Assembly (NCBI GenBank): GCA_947000775.1
Contig: CAMQGK010000110.1
Span: 25,284,501 to 25,348,500, forward strand
Source: Pterois miles
Lineage: Eukaryota; Chordata; Actinopteri; Perciformes; Scorpaenidae
Reading direction: 5' to 3'
Length of the DNA stretch: 64,000 nt
Below are positions 38,601 through 51,507 of this stretch, piece by piece. Made by a program: the position numbers and the translations under genes. Every line of letters starts with the position of its first letter. Within the stretch, counting starts at the first letter, position 1. The notes under the pieces are model-generated. The model ran no database searches, was not told the DNA's origin, and saw nothing but the letters and a program-made list of their open reading frames with translations.

Positions 38601-39928
38601 GACAGACAAAAGGCCGAGGAGGTTGAGGGTGGATGGCCATGAGATGGAGTGATAGATGGGGTAGTGTGGAGAGGAGGAGCGAGAGCACTTCTTACCGATG
38701 AAAGGTTAAGGGATCACAAAGCGCTCATGCAGACAGTGAGAGACAGGTCATTACCTGGAAAAGGGCAAGTTTATTAACAGAGAAAGGTTTTGGAGCACAC
38801 CTCTGCCACAGCTGACAGCAGCAAAGAGCTTTCTCCATTTGCTGCCCCTGGTGAAAGGTGAGTTGCTGGAGGTGGGACTGGCTGTTTGAATGCATGTTTG
38901 AGTTTTCACGCAAGAATGATGAGCTGCTTCTTCCTTTGGATGTGCACTCCTGCCCCGACAGAGCAGAGAACCCAAACGGACATAAAAATGAGACGAGAGG
39001 AGTTCATTTAAAGGACTCTGATGTCAGGTGTTTGGACAGCCAACAACTCTAAGAAACAAGTGTGCAGGGTTCATTAGTCTCGACACATTTCAGTCAATGT
39101 GGACCACTGTAACATACATGTAGCTTTCTCAGTGTGCTATGACAAAAACATGACTCTGTCAATCAACAATCATCTAATGATGTTACATGACATAATACTA
39201 CGGGCAGTACAGGTCAAAAGACAGCAACATGTGGGATTATATTAACAATCAAAGACAGCAGGTAAACTAAGAAAGTGGTGGAAAGACCAGTTTAGCAGTG
39301 AATAGCAGACAGAACGGACAAAGCCAAGGGATTACTCAGAATTTTCCAAATATATAGGGTTTATCCTGTAGTAGATTATATTTCTCTCTTTCTTTGGCAA
39401 ATAATTTTATTAATAGTTCAGACTCTGTATGAAAAGTGCCCTGAGATAACTCCTGCTATGATTTGGACATACATGTAGAAATAAAACTGAATTGATTTGA
39501 CTTTTGGGTAGGGATACACCAACCCCGTCTCCCACAAAATTACCTTCCCATACAACTAAACTGCATAACCAAAATATGTTTTGAAGGAAACCCATTTTCT
39601 CCGAGATTACAGTCCTAGTTTTAAATGTGATTAATGTAAACGGAAACAAAACAAAACCAAAACAAACCAAAACTACTTGGTTAGGTTTAGGCAACTAAAC
39701 TATTGAGTTAGGCTTAATAAAAAAAACAAAAAACAAAAAAACAAAAACCTCATTTGGCTTAAAATGATGTAAAAACATGGGCAAGAAATGACACCAGTGT
39801 CAGGGGTACAGTGCGGACTCTGTTACTGTATACCTGATATTATTCAATAATGTTTTTATCCAATGTATTTTCATTCATGGTTGCTTGACATACTCCTGTC
39901 ACCTGCTCTGCATTTCGCTCATTGTTCA

Positions 39929-40575
39929 ACATCAATCGCTATGGCCGTCTGCAGATTAAAAAGGTATTTGTGATACGTAGAGACCGCAACAAAATACGTT
40001 TCCTTCCAAATGTAATTCAAGTTAGTGGAATGGGAACTGATCAGGAGATCCTTCATCATGCAGCAAGACAACGACCCAAAACACAGTCAGAACAACCAAG
40101 GAGTTCATCAGGGGAAAGAAGAGGAAGGTTTTAGACTGGACAAGTCAGCCTCCAGACTGAAACCCTGTTGAGCAGCATTTTACCTGCTAAAGAGCAGACT
40201 GAACCCCCCGAAACAAACAACAACTGAAAGAGGCTGCGATGAAAGTCTGGAAAAGCATCACAAAAGAAGAATATAAAAGTTTGGTGATGTTGGTGGGTCG
40301 CAGGCTTGATGCAGTTATCGCAAGAAAAGGATTTACAACTAAATATTAAGTGTTATTCATTTGAATCTATCTTAAGTATAAATGTTCCTATATATTTGGC
40401 TCACCTAAAAAATGTGGTGTGTTACAGATCTAGATGTAAATATCTGGAAACAGACGCTGAAATACTGATCTTATATTCATTTTTTGATGTCAAACCCAAA
40501 TATTTTCAGCGTACAGCAAAAAAAAAAAAAAGGAATTGGCCTCTCTGTTCCAATAGTTTTGGGGGGGAATGTGTG
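39929..40575 (+). pseudogene. Tc1-like transposase remnant, second Tc1 lineage
   Basis: Only the C-terminal half of a transposase is left. QQDNDPKH (second catalytic D) is visible near 40060-40085. A DWTSQ block is followed by P-D, a stop codon, then NPVEQ (catalytic E). The frame continues to RRLDAVIARKGF-like residues and ends at TAA 40347-40349. The downstream end (TCTGTTCCAATAGTTTTGGG, 40545-40564) is the usual right inner flank of this Tc1 type. In-frame stops make it nonfunctional. The catalytic spacing suggests DD34E. Confidence 0.8.
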
Positions 40576-41202
40576 TAAGTCCAGTCAGTAGATAATAACT
40601 GTGATCTGCTTGAACTTCACAATGTCATTTCCATAAAGGAACATGCTGTTCAGACAGAAGAGAAAAGGTCATCTTGGGCTGCTTACTGGGGGGTCATTTT
40701 GTATTTGTGGATGAAGGGAAACAGCAGTTCTGTCATTGGGAGAAGCACAAAGAGACTATTTAGAGAGGGACCTTTAATTAATTGGGGGAAAAACAAGTCA
40801 CCAACCACTTGTTTGAAGTGTAACATCGGCATTGAGGGAATCCTGAACTCAAAACTGAATTTAAGATGCTTTGAATTTTGTCATTTCAACTTTTCGTTTA
40901 TTTACCCAAACCCCACCCTCTCACAAAAGTAACATGGAAAAAAATAGCTGAAGCTAAAAGGAGGAACTAAATGCTCTTGCTTATTGTCTTGAAGCTTAAG
41001 GAACATTTAAAGACAAACTGTCAGCTGTGCTAATCTTTTGATTGTCTGCAGTTTAGCTTTGAGAAGACCTTGGAAAACAGAACAACTCCCCGAGCATTTC
41101 ACAATGCCGGCAGGGGAACACTTTCATGAATTCGAGGTCACCCAAGACACTCAAGGCCGTACTGCTTTTTCCCTCTTTGGCTTTCTCTCTCTGTCTTGTC
41201 TA

Positions 41203-41497
41203 AAGAAAGAAAGATATTCCTTTATTAGTCCCACAGTGGGGAAATTCAGTTTTACACTCTGTTGTTCACACAGTACATATACATGTCAATGGAGAGATGT
41301 CAGAGTGAGGGGGCTGCTCCTGGCAAGCGCCCAGAGCAGTTGGGGGTTTGGTGCCTTGCTCAGGGGCACCTCGGCAGTGCCCAAGAGGTAAACTGGCACC
41401 TCTCCAGCAACCAGTTGGTCTTGGTCCATGGGGGACTTGAACCGGTGACCTCCGCGTCCTAACCCAAGTCCTTACGGACTAGGCTACTGCCGCCCCC
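41203..41497 (-). mobile_element. tRNA-derived SINE family 1, full-length copy
   Basis: In minus orientation the (AAAG)n tail is at the left and the tRNA-like head at the right (GGGGGCGGCAGTAGCCTAGT on the minus strand). The B box appears as the reverse complement GGACTTGAACC. It shares the CAGTTGGGGGTTTGGTGCCT block with the other copies. Confidence 0.9.
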
Positions 41498-41867
41498 ATT
41501 CTAAATCTGCTGTTTTTCCAAATGAGATTCAGCAGGTTGAAAAAGTGTTGTAAGACAAAGGCCAACACAAAATGGTTAGAGTGAACACGAGTTAAGCACT
41601 CAAATAGAAAAGAAAATGGCTGCACTGCAGGTATGGCCATATAACCCGTTTCCTCCTAAATTGGTGTTAATAGATTATTAATTGTGAATATGAATTTTGA
41701 ATATTAATTAATGATTTATGGTTAATCTACTCAATGCAATAACGCTACAGACCTTATAATAATTAGTGTGTATTTGGTGTGTTTAAAAACCTGCCAATAT
41801 GTCATCTTTAGATTTTTATTACTCTCAGATATCGATATCTACCTAAAAGATACAGTATTTGTCTAGC

Positions 41868-42262
41868 TCATAAACTGTATCTAAGTAGTGGACATAGTGA
41901 CCATGACCACTGGTTTGTAGAATGATGTTTTAAAGCCTCAAGTTCGGCATAACTATCGGACCAGACAATGCCATGGTACTGACCTGTCAATCACACGGTG
42001 GCCACGCCCTAAAGGATACCCTGCTTTATGGTCTATTTGACTTGAAATGGGACCTTAATTTACTAAATGATTATGATATATTGAAGAAGACCTGAAACTA
42101 GCAAGTGAGACCATAAACAGTTTTTTACAATGTTTAATAAAGGTAATAAATCAAGTGGGTGACAATCAGGCTTCTTTTTGCAACCAGAGGAGTCGCCCCC
42201 TGCTGACCATTAGGAAGAATGCAAGTCTAAGGCACTTCAGCATTGGCTTCACTTTTCAGAAC
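41868..42262 (-). repeat. dispersed repeat family A, copy 3
   Basis: It contains GACCTGTCAATCACACGGTG, GCCACGCCCTAAAGGATACC, TTGAAGAAGACCTGAAACTA and GCAACCAGAGGAGTCGCCCC. The order is the reverse of copies 2 and 4. Confidence 0.65.
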
Positions 42263-42299
42263 CGTAACCCCAGTCCACTAATCTAGCTATAACTTTAAA

Positions 42300-42712
42300 A
42301 TGATGATTACTCAAAGGAACAGGGCGTAACATTTCGGGGATCTATAAATGAAATATAATATTAATAAATATGTTTTCTTTAGTGTATAATCCCCTAAAAA
42401 TAAGAATCGCTGTGTTTTTCATTATCTTAGAATGAGCCGATAACAGTTGCAAGAACCAATTGGGATTACCCAAAGGGTTCACATACTTTTTCTTGCATCT
42501 ACTGTACATATGGAGCAGGCCCTCGACACAGATGTGGGTCACCATGTTTCCACAGTACAGTATGTATAAACACTGGCTCTAGAGAGCCATTCGCATTTTT
42601 GCGTCGGCCACCGTAGTTCAACATGCTTGGCACAGGAGAGAATTTTCAGTTGGTGGCAATTTGCAACTACACCGCTAGGGGCCGCCACATCCGACACACT
42701 GCACCTTTAAAC
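42300..42712. repeat. dispersed repeat family B, copy 1
   Basis: It shares GTTTTCTTTAGTGTATAATC and the block around CATTCGCATTTTTGCGTCGG with 44130-44440. It ends GACACACTGCACCTTTAAA. The inverted terminal motif (AAAGG...CAG...GTAAC versus its mirror) suggests a nonautonomous DNA transposon. Confidence 0.55.
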
Positions 42713-43670
42713 TTAGCTAAAAAAAAAGCACATCTGCCTCTATTGTCTTAACTTTCATTATTTCTTTCTCAATTCTCATTATTTCTTTTTCTTTCAAGTG
42801 AGCTTGAGAGACCAAAGTTTCCTGCATCTTGCAACGGCAGCTCAGACTCTCTTAAGGTGGACTGATGGAAGTGGAGCCACTTTTCTCCTTTGAGTGACGA
42901 GCCGTTCCTTTGAGTTCTGCTCAGATTTTTAATTAATTATTATTATTAATATTTCTGTTAACCGTTTAACCAATAGCATTAATCAGTTAAAATGCTTAAA
43001 GTTGGTTAATGGTTAATTATCAACAGCCTTATTTATGGGTATTTTACTTTTAAATAAACGCCAAGGGCACATGTCATTACTTGGAAACACAGGATGGTTT
43101 CAATGTAAAAAATGGGCTGGAAATTGCAAAACCACTTGTTCCTGCCCAAACATCAGCCATAATTTCACCTTAGTGCACTGCTTCCATGTTATTTGTGAAT
43201 GACTAGCCTGAAGAACCTCCATCTGGCTCACTTGTTGCTCTGAATTCGTATTTCAGGTGTCACCCAAACAACTGATTCTCTATAAACAACCAGCTAGACT
43301 CCAGTCAGCTTGTTATTATCACCTAATTACAGTTTTGTGCGACGGTAATCAAGATGGCCAACAGCAGTTACAACAACTAAGCTGCTCTTGTAAAGAGTCG
43401 AGATACTGCAACAAATTAAATCAAAACAGCTCACAATTAGACCTAAATGAGAAAATCAGGCAAAACAACACAAAAGCGTTTGATTTTTAGAAACTGAAAT
43501 AAGAGGCTGGGCAGCTAAAATAAAATTCTACTGTATCTTTCTCAGTCCTCGATTTCAAAAGCACAGTGTATGTGACTCAAGAGGAGTTCAAAGGCTGACA
43601 AAGAAGCAGATGGACACAAAGAGGAACAGAGAGAGACAGGGGTGATGAGGTGAGTTATGCTCTCTGAGTT

Positions 43671-43671
<1 letters not shown>

Positions 43672-43750
<79 letters not shown>
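43672..43750. repeat. (GA)n microsatellite
   Basis: A tract of about 79 bp of near-pure GA. The serine/leucine open frames over it are artefacts. Confidence 0.98.
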
Positions 43751-43754
<4 letters not shown>

Positions 43755-44129
43755 AGCTCTAATGAAAAAAAGCGTTGCACAACAGAGCCAAAGCAAAGCC
43801 AGCAAGCTAAAAAAAACCACGCGCTCCACACAGGGACATCTAAAAACTGATTCAATCCTCTTGGTATCTCATCTGCACCTTCCTACCACCTTCCTACCCA
43901 AGGCAGGAGCGACTGACGGAGCACACATGTAGACATTTACATTCGTGAATGACGACTTTTTTTCTTAGGCTGGAGGCTGCCATTGTCACACTATGCCATG
44001 ACCTGTTTCACAGGAAACACCAAGCTTGAGGGACCATCAACATATATATGTAATATACATGTAACAATGCATGAGGGCGGGAAATGAAGTACATACATAT
44101 GCTATTAAAAAAAAAAAGGTCTAGTCTAC

Positions 44130-44890
<761 letters not shown>

Positions 44891-44934
<44 letters not shown>
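44891..44934. repeat. (CA)22 microsatellite
   Basis: A pure tract between the (GGAT)n tail and the left end of the Tc1 element at 44933-45875. Confidence 0.98.
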
Positions 44935-44938
<4 letters not shown>

Positions 44939-45875
44939 TGGCCACTTTATTAGGTACACCTGATCAATTGCTTGTTAACACAAATAGCTAAGCAGCGAAT
45001 CACATGGCCGCAACTCAATGCATTTAGGCATGTATGGGTGGTCAAGACAACTTGCTGAAGTTCAAACCGAGCATCAGAATGGATTTAAGTGACTTTGAAC
45101 GTGGCATGGTTGTTGGTGCCAGAAGGGCTGGTCTGAATATTTCAGAAACTGCTGATCTACTGGGATTTTCATGCACAACCCTCTCTAGGGTTTACAGATA
45201 ATGGTCGGAAAAAGAGAAGATATCCAGTGAGCGGCAGTTGTGTGGAGGAAAAGGCCTTGTTGATGTGAGAAGTTCAGAGGAGAATAGGCAGACGACTGGT
45301 TGGAGGTGACAGAAAGGCAACAGTAAGTCAAATAACCACTCGTTACAACCAAAGAATCTCAGAAGGCACAACACGCTACAGCAGCAGAAGACCACACCAG
45401 GTGCCACTCCTGTCAGCTAACAACAGGAAACTGAGACTACAATTCACACAGGCTCACTAAAATAAGTATTGTTGCTGATCATGTCCATCCCTTCATGACC
45501 ACAGTGTACCCATCCTCTGATGGCTACTTCCAGCAGGACAGTGCACCATGTCACAAAGCTCATATCATCTCAAACTAATTTCATGAACATGACAATGAGT
45601 TCACTGTACTCCAGTGGCTTCCACAGTCTCCAGATCTCAATCCAGTAGAGCACCTTTGGGATGTGACAGAACAGGAGATTCGCATCATAGATGTGCAGCC
45701 AACAAATCTGCTGCAACTGCGTGATGCTATCACGTTAATATGGGCCAAAATCTCTGAGGAATATTTCCAACACCTTGTTAAAAGTATGCAATGAAAAACT
45801 AAGGTGGTTCTGAAGGTAAAAGGGGGTCCAACCCTTTACTAGCAAGATGTAGCTGATTATGTGGCTGGTGAGTAT
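44933..45875 (+). mobile_element. Tc1-like element, third lineage, internally deleted
   Basis: The ends ACTCACTGGCCACTTTATTA at the left and, reverse-complemented, ACTCACCAGCCACATAATCA at the right form the terminal inverted repeats. It encloses a transposase pseudogene at 45079-45794. It is directly joined to a microsatellite on the left. Confidence 0.85.
45079..45794 (+). pseudogene. Tc1-like transposase pseudogene, internal deletion
   Basis: ATG at 45079 opens MDLSDFERGMVVGARRAGLN and then a helix-turn-helix segment, followed by an in-frame stop at about 45197. Later blocks include FQQDSAPCHKAHI-like residues (second catalytic D, around 45530-45565), DLNPVEHLWD (catalytic E, around 45637-45662) and the terminal F-Q-H-L-V. 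The segment that should carry the first catalytic D is absent between about 45460 and 45475. The total of 716 bp is some 300 bp shorter than a full Tc1 transposase. Confidence 0.85.
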
Positions 45876-47292
45876 ATACTGAAATAGGATTCTGTCCCCT
45901 ATCACTTACATTGCAATTGCTTTAGGAAGTGATCTCATGGCACCCAATGGATGAGAGGGACTACATGGGCACGTCAGTGTCATTTTAAGATAGACCTGTG
46001 TACCCATCCTGAAAGTGGAAAAAATAAAAAAACATTCCAATCAGTCCATAAAAATCCTTGAATCTTTCTTTTTGTCAGTTTTATACAGAGGCATGTAAAG
46101 ACACACAAAACTTTACATTTCCATAACAACAGAAAATAGAAACCACAGTCAACTTGTGCCTGCAGGCATGAATATTAGATTTTTGTCTTTCATTATTTTA
46201 AATAGTGTCAAATTGCTCATTTTACTACACAAAAAAAACAAAAAAAAAAAAACAATGATGGGCAGCCAACAGCAAGCTCATCTGGGTATAAAAAATAAAA
46301 CAAACATTCTTTGGGTCCACAAGTCAGTCTCCATTCACTGTCTATGGAGCAGCTCCAGACTTTATACACTATGACGTCACTATTTTGAGGCTGACTTCTC
46401 TGGTTTCTGGAAAGCAGCTCATGTTCACACACACCGATTGAACTTTACTGGGCCATGGAAACAACATATTGTATTCTCAATTCAGGTGGTGTTCCCATTT
46501 AAAATGAGGTGCCTTGCTTTTGATTAAGTTCATAACACATGACTCTTAGTAAAAGCATTCATACCACCTGATTAGTCCCGAGAGTGTTTTTATAATATTA
46601 GACCCAATTTATGAAAACCTGCATGTATTATGTCTTACCTAATGCTTCTACAAACAGATACTGAAAGTGAATTACTACGCATCATCAACAGCCATTCTCA
46701 TTTATTTTCTTCTTTGTTCCCCGCCTGAATTTGTAACTGTGAAAAACAATTCAGCCTTGATAGTGTGAATAGGGGTCTGACTGCAGCTACTTAAAGCTAC
46801 CTGGTAGTATTGCAATTTTTGTTTTTTATTATCACCGAATAATGGTATAAGGGCTACTAAAACAATGTAATACAATCAACGAATGTTATTACAGTCACTT
46901 CTATAGCAGCAAAACATGATTTGCCTGCTGCCATAGACCGCAGCATACAGTACATGTCAGTGAAGCCTCCCACTGTGCCCACACTCAGTTAGTCCTGAGG
47001 CTACAATCCCATTGTGGGCCTTGCTAGTCCTTTCAATTAATTTTGCTATTTTTTTAAGTGAACCATATCTTGTATCAGTTTAAATGACCTCCATCCTGAA
47101 ATAACACCAACGAACAGAAGATTTCACAACAAAAGATGCAAAGTCTGGACAGTCTGTCAGAGAGGCAACTGAAATTGTTGCCCAGTTGATACATATTTCT
47201 CCTCTTTTTACCTTGAGGGCTTACAAATGATTGTTGTTTATGAGGCCAAGTTCTGCTTTCAATATGGGCCAAGAATACAATGTCATGTATTT

Positions 47293-47293
<1 letters not shown>

Positions 47294-47327
<34 letters not shown>
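47294..47327. repeat. (CA)17 microsatellite
   Basis: A pure dinucleotide tract. Confidence 0.97.
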
Positions 47328-47328
<1 letters not shown>

Positions 47329-47574
47329 CTGTGTTGGATGGATGGTGAGAAGACATCTGAGCGTAGCCTTTCAACTCTGCCAATAACACAATTCTTGGGA
47401 AAATCAATGAAGGCTAACACTGCTCCCTCACAAATTACTGATTAGTGATAAACAACTCCAAAAAACACACTAGACATGGAAGTGTTTATGAAAAGCATCC
47501 TGCTTCACTTTGGTGTCCATGCTGACTCATGAGAGTGAACACAACACAAGAAAAAGACCTTTTTTCTGAAGCAC

Positions 47575-47700
47575 AAAAATTAATCACACATTTTTTACCT
47601 GTTAAAAATGTACCTTAAAGGGAGATTTGTCGAGCATTTCATCATTTTACCAACATCGGAGTGGGCAAATATGGTGATTTATGCAAATTGTCAAGTGAGT
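47575..47700 (+). repeat. hAT nonautonomous fragment
   Basis: It contains AAAAATGTACCTTAAAGGGA and a CATTTCATCATTTTACCAACATCGGAG-like block matching 4125-4215 of the element at 4053-4678. The ends are missing. Confidence 0.6.
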
Positions 47701-48205
47701 TGAGGCTCCCCCTATTGCTCTAAATGCTGAAGTACCACCAAGGCCTGGATACTGGTAATCATGGAAGCTTGGGGACTTTCCATTAGGTCATCTAAGAGAC
47801 ATGTTACCAGAATCTGGGAAAGTAAGGTACTTTCCTACACAGATGTTAACTAAATAACACAGATTATATAACCAGTGTTGAATCAAGTGATGTTGATCTA
47901 TTAAGCAAAGCTACCATGTTAAACAATGTATGAAATGATTATGAAGTTCATTATATTGCATGATTGTGTTATACTCGACAATGCTAGAATATGAAATGTA
48001 TTGTTTATTATGCTATAATAACTTTTAAACATAAAGGAAAGGAAAAGGTTGTTTTGAATAACAAGTTAGGAAGTGATCTAACTGTGTACTGCTGAATGTC
48101 CTGAGCTGAACCATGTTTACTTCATCTTGGAAGTGTGGGGGATTTCCAGAAAAGGGAACTGAGAGTCAGTTGATGGATAACATCTGTCTTTGGGCGCGAC
48201 GCCAT

Positions 48206-48261
48206 GGTAAATTTCCCCACTGTGGGACTAATAAAGGAATATCTTATCTTATCTTATCTTA
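48206..48261 (+). repeat. SINE family 1 tail fragment with (TATCT)n
   Basis: AATTTCCCCACTGTGGGACT then AATAAAGGAATATCTTATCT repeats the 3' tail of the family 1 SINEs. The head and body are absent. Confidence 0.75.
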
Positions 48262-49020
48262 TGCACGACCAGAGTGCATGCATACGACTAGCTGGATATC
48301 CTTATTGGATTATCAGAGTCCCTGCACTCCAGTTGCTGGACCCTGGAATGTCAGGGATCATTGATGATTTGGATATAATCTCAGGATACCTGAAGGATTC
48401 CTGTGCTCTGGCAACTAAAGGATTGCTGAATGCATCTGCAATCCCTCTCTGGATTTTCCCCCTAATAAGGACTTTTGATCAGCATCAGCTCTCATACTAA
48501 GTTTTATGGACATTTTTGCAAATTATGTTAACCATTCATCACTGATTTTGGATCATTCATTTTAATCGAAATTCAAGTTGTATGCCTTGTCCTGCTCAAA
48601 TCAAGCAATAAAGACATCGGTTGCAATTAAAGCTAACTGTTGGACATTGGATTATTTCTAATTCAATAGGACTGTGGTCCATTGGGTATAGTGTGTTAAC
48701 ATCTTTATGGTTCCTATAGGTTGCCCTAGCCTACAGAAATTAACAGATCCTTAAGACTTATTTTGCTAGTCTTTAGAAGAAGAAGAAGAAGAAGAATATT
48801 TATTTATATAGCACATTTCATGCAGAAAGCAGCACAATGTGCTTTACATGTGCAGACACGAGATAGGAAAATAAAATATAATATATATGTATATACATAT
48901 ATACACATATGCATACACATGCACACATACAATTCAGGAAGCAGTTATGCAGTTTAAACAGACAAGCAGGTAAAACAGGCACACGTATTCACATAGAACG
49001 CAATGGTTAAAACAGCAAGT

Positions 49021-49078
49021 AAAATAAAAAAAAAAAAATAAAAATAAAAATAAAAATAAAAAAAAATAAAATAAAAAT
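49021..49078. repeat. (AAAAT)n stretch in the LINE 3' untranslated region
   Basis: A-rich pentamer-like tract; part of the minus-strand LINE. Confidence 0.85.
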
Positions 49079-49086
49079 ATCGCATT

Positions 49087-50223
49087 CTAGTTAAAAGCAG
49101 CAGTAAAAAGAAATGTTTTCAGTCTGGTTTTAAAAGAGCTCAGTGTCGGTGCCTCCCTAACACCACTTGGAAGGGCATTCCACCTGCTGGGAGCATAGTG
49201 ACTGAAAGCAGCTTCTCCTGCTTTAGAGTGAATGCGTGGGACAAGAAGGAGACCACTGGCTGATGATCTGAGGCTTCTTGTTGGCTCATATGGGACAAGC
49301 AGGTCCTTAATGTAGTCTGGAGCAGGGCTATTCAGTGCCTTATAGACAATAAGAAGAATTTTAAAATCAATTCTGGCGTGTACTGGGAGCCAATGCAAGG
49401 ATTTAAGAACTGGGGTAATGTGGGAGTTTCTCTTGGTCCTTGTTAAAATGCGTGCAGCAGCATTTTGGATGAGCTGTAGCCGTTTGATGGTTTTTTGGGG
49501 GAGACCAGAGAAGAGACTGTTGCAGTAGTCGAGCCTGCTTGTTACAAAGGCGTGCACCAGTTTGTCAGCATCTGAATTTGACAGAAAGCCTCTAATTTTT
49601 GAGATGTTTCTTAGATGGAAGAAGGATGATCTCGTGACATTACTGATATGACAGTGAAAATTAAGATCAGCATCAATAATGACACCAAGATTTCTGGCAT
49701 ATTCCTTACTCTCAAGAGAGAAGGAACTGACGTGAGCTGCAATTTGCTGTCTCTTTGCTTTTGCACCTATAATGATAGTTTCTGTTTTGTCACTGTTTAG
49801 TTGCAGAAAGTTTTGGTTCATCCATAAATTAATGTCCTTCAAACATTTGACTAATGCTTCCACAGGGCTCAAGTCATCAGGAGACAGGGAGATGTAGAGT
49901 TGTGTGTCATCTGCGTAATTATGGTATTGCATATTATGATTCTTTATGATGTGACCAAGTGGAAGCATATATAAATTGAAAAGAAGTGGACCAAGGATTG
50001 AGCCCTGGGGAACCCCACAGGTTACAGCAACTTTGTCAGATTTAAAACTATTGATAGTGACAAAGAAGTCTCTGTTAAGTAAGTAAGTAGTGAGCCAGTT
50101 TAGAACAGGACCAGAGAGACCCACCCAATTATGCAGTCTATTTAACAAGATCTCATGATCAACAGTGTCAAATGCGGCACTGAGGTCTAGTAGGACAAGG
50201 ATTGAGCATTTACCAGAGTCCAT
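49087..50223 (-). CDS. LINE reverse transcriptase, C-terminal part (5'-truncated ORF2)
   Basis: 378 codons from the first internal ATG, and open a further 28 or so codons upstream (FQSGFRSHHSTETALVKV near 50245-50295). Reverse transcriptase motifs are in order: LLDLSAAFDTVDH (residues 11-23), GVPQGSILGPLLFN (70-83), and NYADDTQLY (102-110) with catalytic D105-D106. The C-terminal part has RLDYCNSLFSGLP, LKSLHWLPV and the terminal WNALPSGVREAPT block typical of L2-like fish LINEs. The apurinic endonuclease domain and the N-terminal fingers are missing, so this copy cannot retrotranspose by itself. It is not a host gene. Confidence 0.9.
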   Translation of the reverse strand: MDSGKCSILVLLDLSAAFDTVDHEILLNRLHNWVGLSGPVLNWLTTYLLNRDFFVTINSFKSDKVAVTCGVPQGSILGPLLFNLYMLPLGHIIKNHNMQYHNYADDTQLYISLSPDDLSPVEALVKCLKDINLWMNQNFLQLNSDKTETIIIGAKAKRQQIAAHVSSFSLESKEYARNLGVIIDADLNFHCHISNVTRSSFFHLRNISKIRGFLSNSDADKLVHAFVTSRLDYCNSLFSGLPQKTIKRLQLIQNAAARILTRTKRNSHITPVLKSLHWLPVHARIDFKILLIVYKALNSPAPDYIKDLLVPYEPTRSLRSSASGLLLVPRIHSKAGEAAFSHYAPSRWNALPSGVREAPTLSSFKTRLKTFLFTAAFN

Positions 50224-50604
50224 GTTTATGTGAAGATCATTTAAAACTTTGACAAGGGCGGTTTCTGTGCTGTGGTGGGATCTAAAGCCAGACTGAAAGA
50301 CTTTAAAGTTTAACCTAACACAATAACAAAAGCCAGAGATCGCTTAGAGGATAGCTGCCCTTAACGGGCATGGCTGGTGCTGGTATAGGATCCCAAGCTA
50401 CTCAATCCTGTGTTGCATTGAAGCAGGCTGGGTAGACGCTTGGATGAAGGCAGTTAGTTGTTATGCGTGTCTCCTCGCCACCAGCTTAAACAGTCTTCAG
50501 TAAACCCTATTTGAGTAATACCTGTGCGGACTTTAGATCGGACCCATTAAACTTAGAGCTGGTTGGTATATCCCAACAGGGGTGGATTGCTGGATCGAAC
50601 AGCT

Positions 50605-50622
50605 TGGCGCCCGAACAGGAAC
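50605..50622 (+). other. primer-binding site complementary to a lysine tRNA 3' end
   Basis: TGGCGCCCGAACAGGAAC matches the tRNA-Lys3-type primer site in 17 of 18 positions. It lies 3 bases after the ACA at 50599-50601, about where an LTR ending in CA would stop. Confidence 0.8.
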
Positions 50623-50941
50623 TTGATGAAAGGATTCGCAGTGTCTGGATTAATCTCAGCGGACTCACCAACCACTGACTCTGGGGAGAGGAAACCCGGA
50701 GCAGAAGAAGGCGTGCAGCAGAGAGGAATCTGCCCGAGCGTCAGAGAGGTAACCAGCAAGAGAAGCAGTGTTACCAGGCGGCCAGCAGAGAAGCATGGAA
50801 CCGCCACCCCAAAGGAATCGCAGGCAGTGAGCGGGGAAGAGGAGCGACCGTTGAAAGGCAGAACAGCTGTTTCCAAGAACATGGAGCTGAGCAGCAGAGT
50901 CTGTAACTCAACCTTACCCAACTCGCGTAACGGGAGGCTTT

Positions 50942-51096
50942 GAGGAGGCAGGCGACTCATCGAAGACAAAGGACAAAGACCCAATAGATGGCCTCGACAC
51001 CTGGGATCCGGTGGTGAGAAAGCATCTTGAGGAGTGTAACCCTGGCCAAAGCTATGAGAAGCTTAAAAGCGGGGTCATGAGCAGTACAAGTGACCC
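50942..51096 (+). pseudogene. gag-like fragment of the LTR element, upstream piece
   Basis: An open frame reads L-D-T-W-D-P-V-V then RKHLEECNPGQSYEKLK, up to the SINE insertion. I do not recognise the family, but its position after a primer-binding site and leader suggests gag. The nearest ATG (50985) is in a different frame that stops quickly, so it is not translatable as it stands. Confidence 0.4.
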
Positions 51097-51098
51097 AG

Positions 51099-51428
51099 GG
51101 GGGCGGCAGTAGCTCAGTCTGTAGGGAGTTGGCTTGGGAACCGGAGGGTCACCGGTTCAAGTCCCGACATGGACCAAAAACTGAGTGTGAACTGGTAGCT
51201 GGAGAGGTGCCAGTTTACCTCTTGGGCACTGCCGAGGTGCCCCTGAGCAAGGCACCAAACCCCCAACTGCTCGGGGCGCTTGTCAGGAGCAGCCCCATCA
51301 CTCTGACACCTCTCCAATTGTTGCATGTATATGGACCTGTTTGTGCATGTGTGTGTATTAGTTAACAGAGTGAAAAAAATTGAATTTCCCCTAGCGGGAC
51401 TAATAAAGGACTATCTTCTTCTTCTTCT
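51099..51428 (+). mobile_element. tRNA-derived SINE family 1, full-length copy inside the LTR element
   Basis: The head GGGGGCGGCAGTAGCTCAGT, the B box GGTTCAAGTCC and the tail GCGGGACTAATAAAGGACTA plus (CTT)n are all present. It is nearly identical in body to the copy at 33123-33455, so the two are probably young. No clear target duplication was seen. Confidence 0.9.
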
Positions 51429-51507
51429 AGAAAAGGATATTATTACTCTGATTACATGTGGGAGGGCAGTTTGTGCTGGTGCTGAGATGCCCTACCTAAG
51501 TCAAGGG

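Larger units (their letters stand above)
48776..50320 (-). mobile_element. L2-like (CR1 clade) LINE, 5' truncated
   Basis: On the minus strand it begins in mid-ORF near 50320 and ends with a 3' UTR (A/T-rich (TTTTA)n at 49021-49078, then GTGCTATATAAATAAATATT) and a (TTC)n tail at 48776-48797. The reverse transcriptase reading frame is open throughout. 5' truncation is normal for LINE insertions. No target duplication is obvious. Confidence 0.9.

Noticed and set aside
43542..43855. Ser/Leu-repeat open frames
   Set aside because: Artefact of the (GA)n microsatellite.
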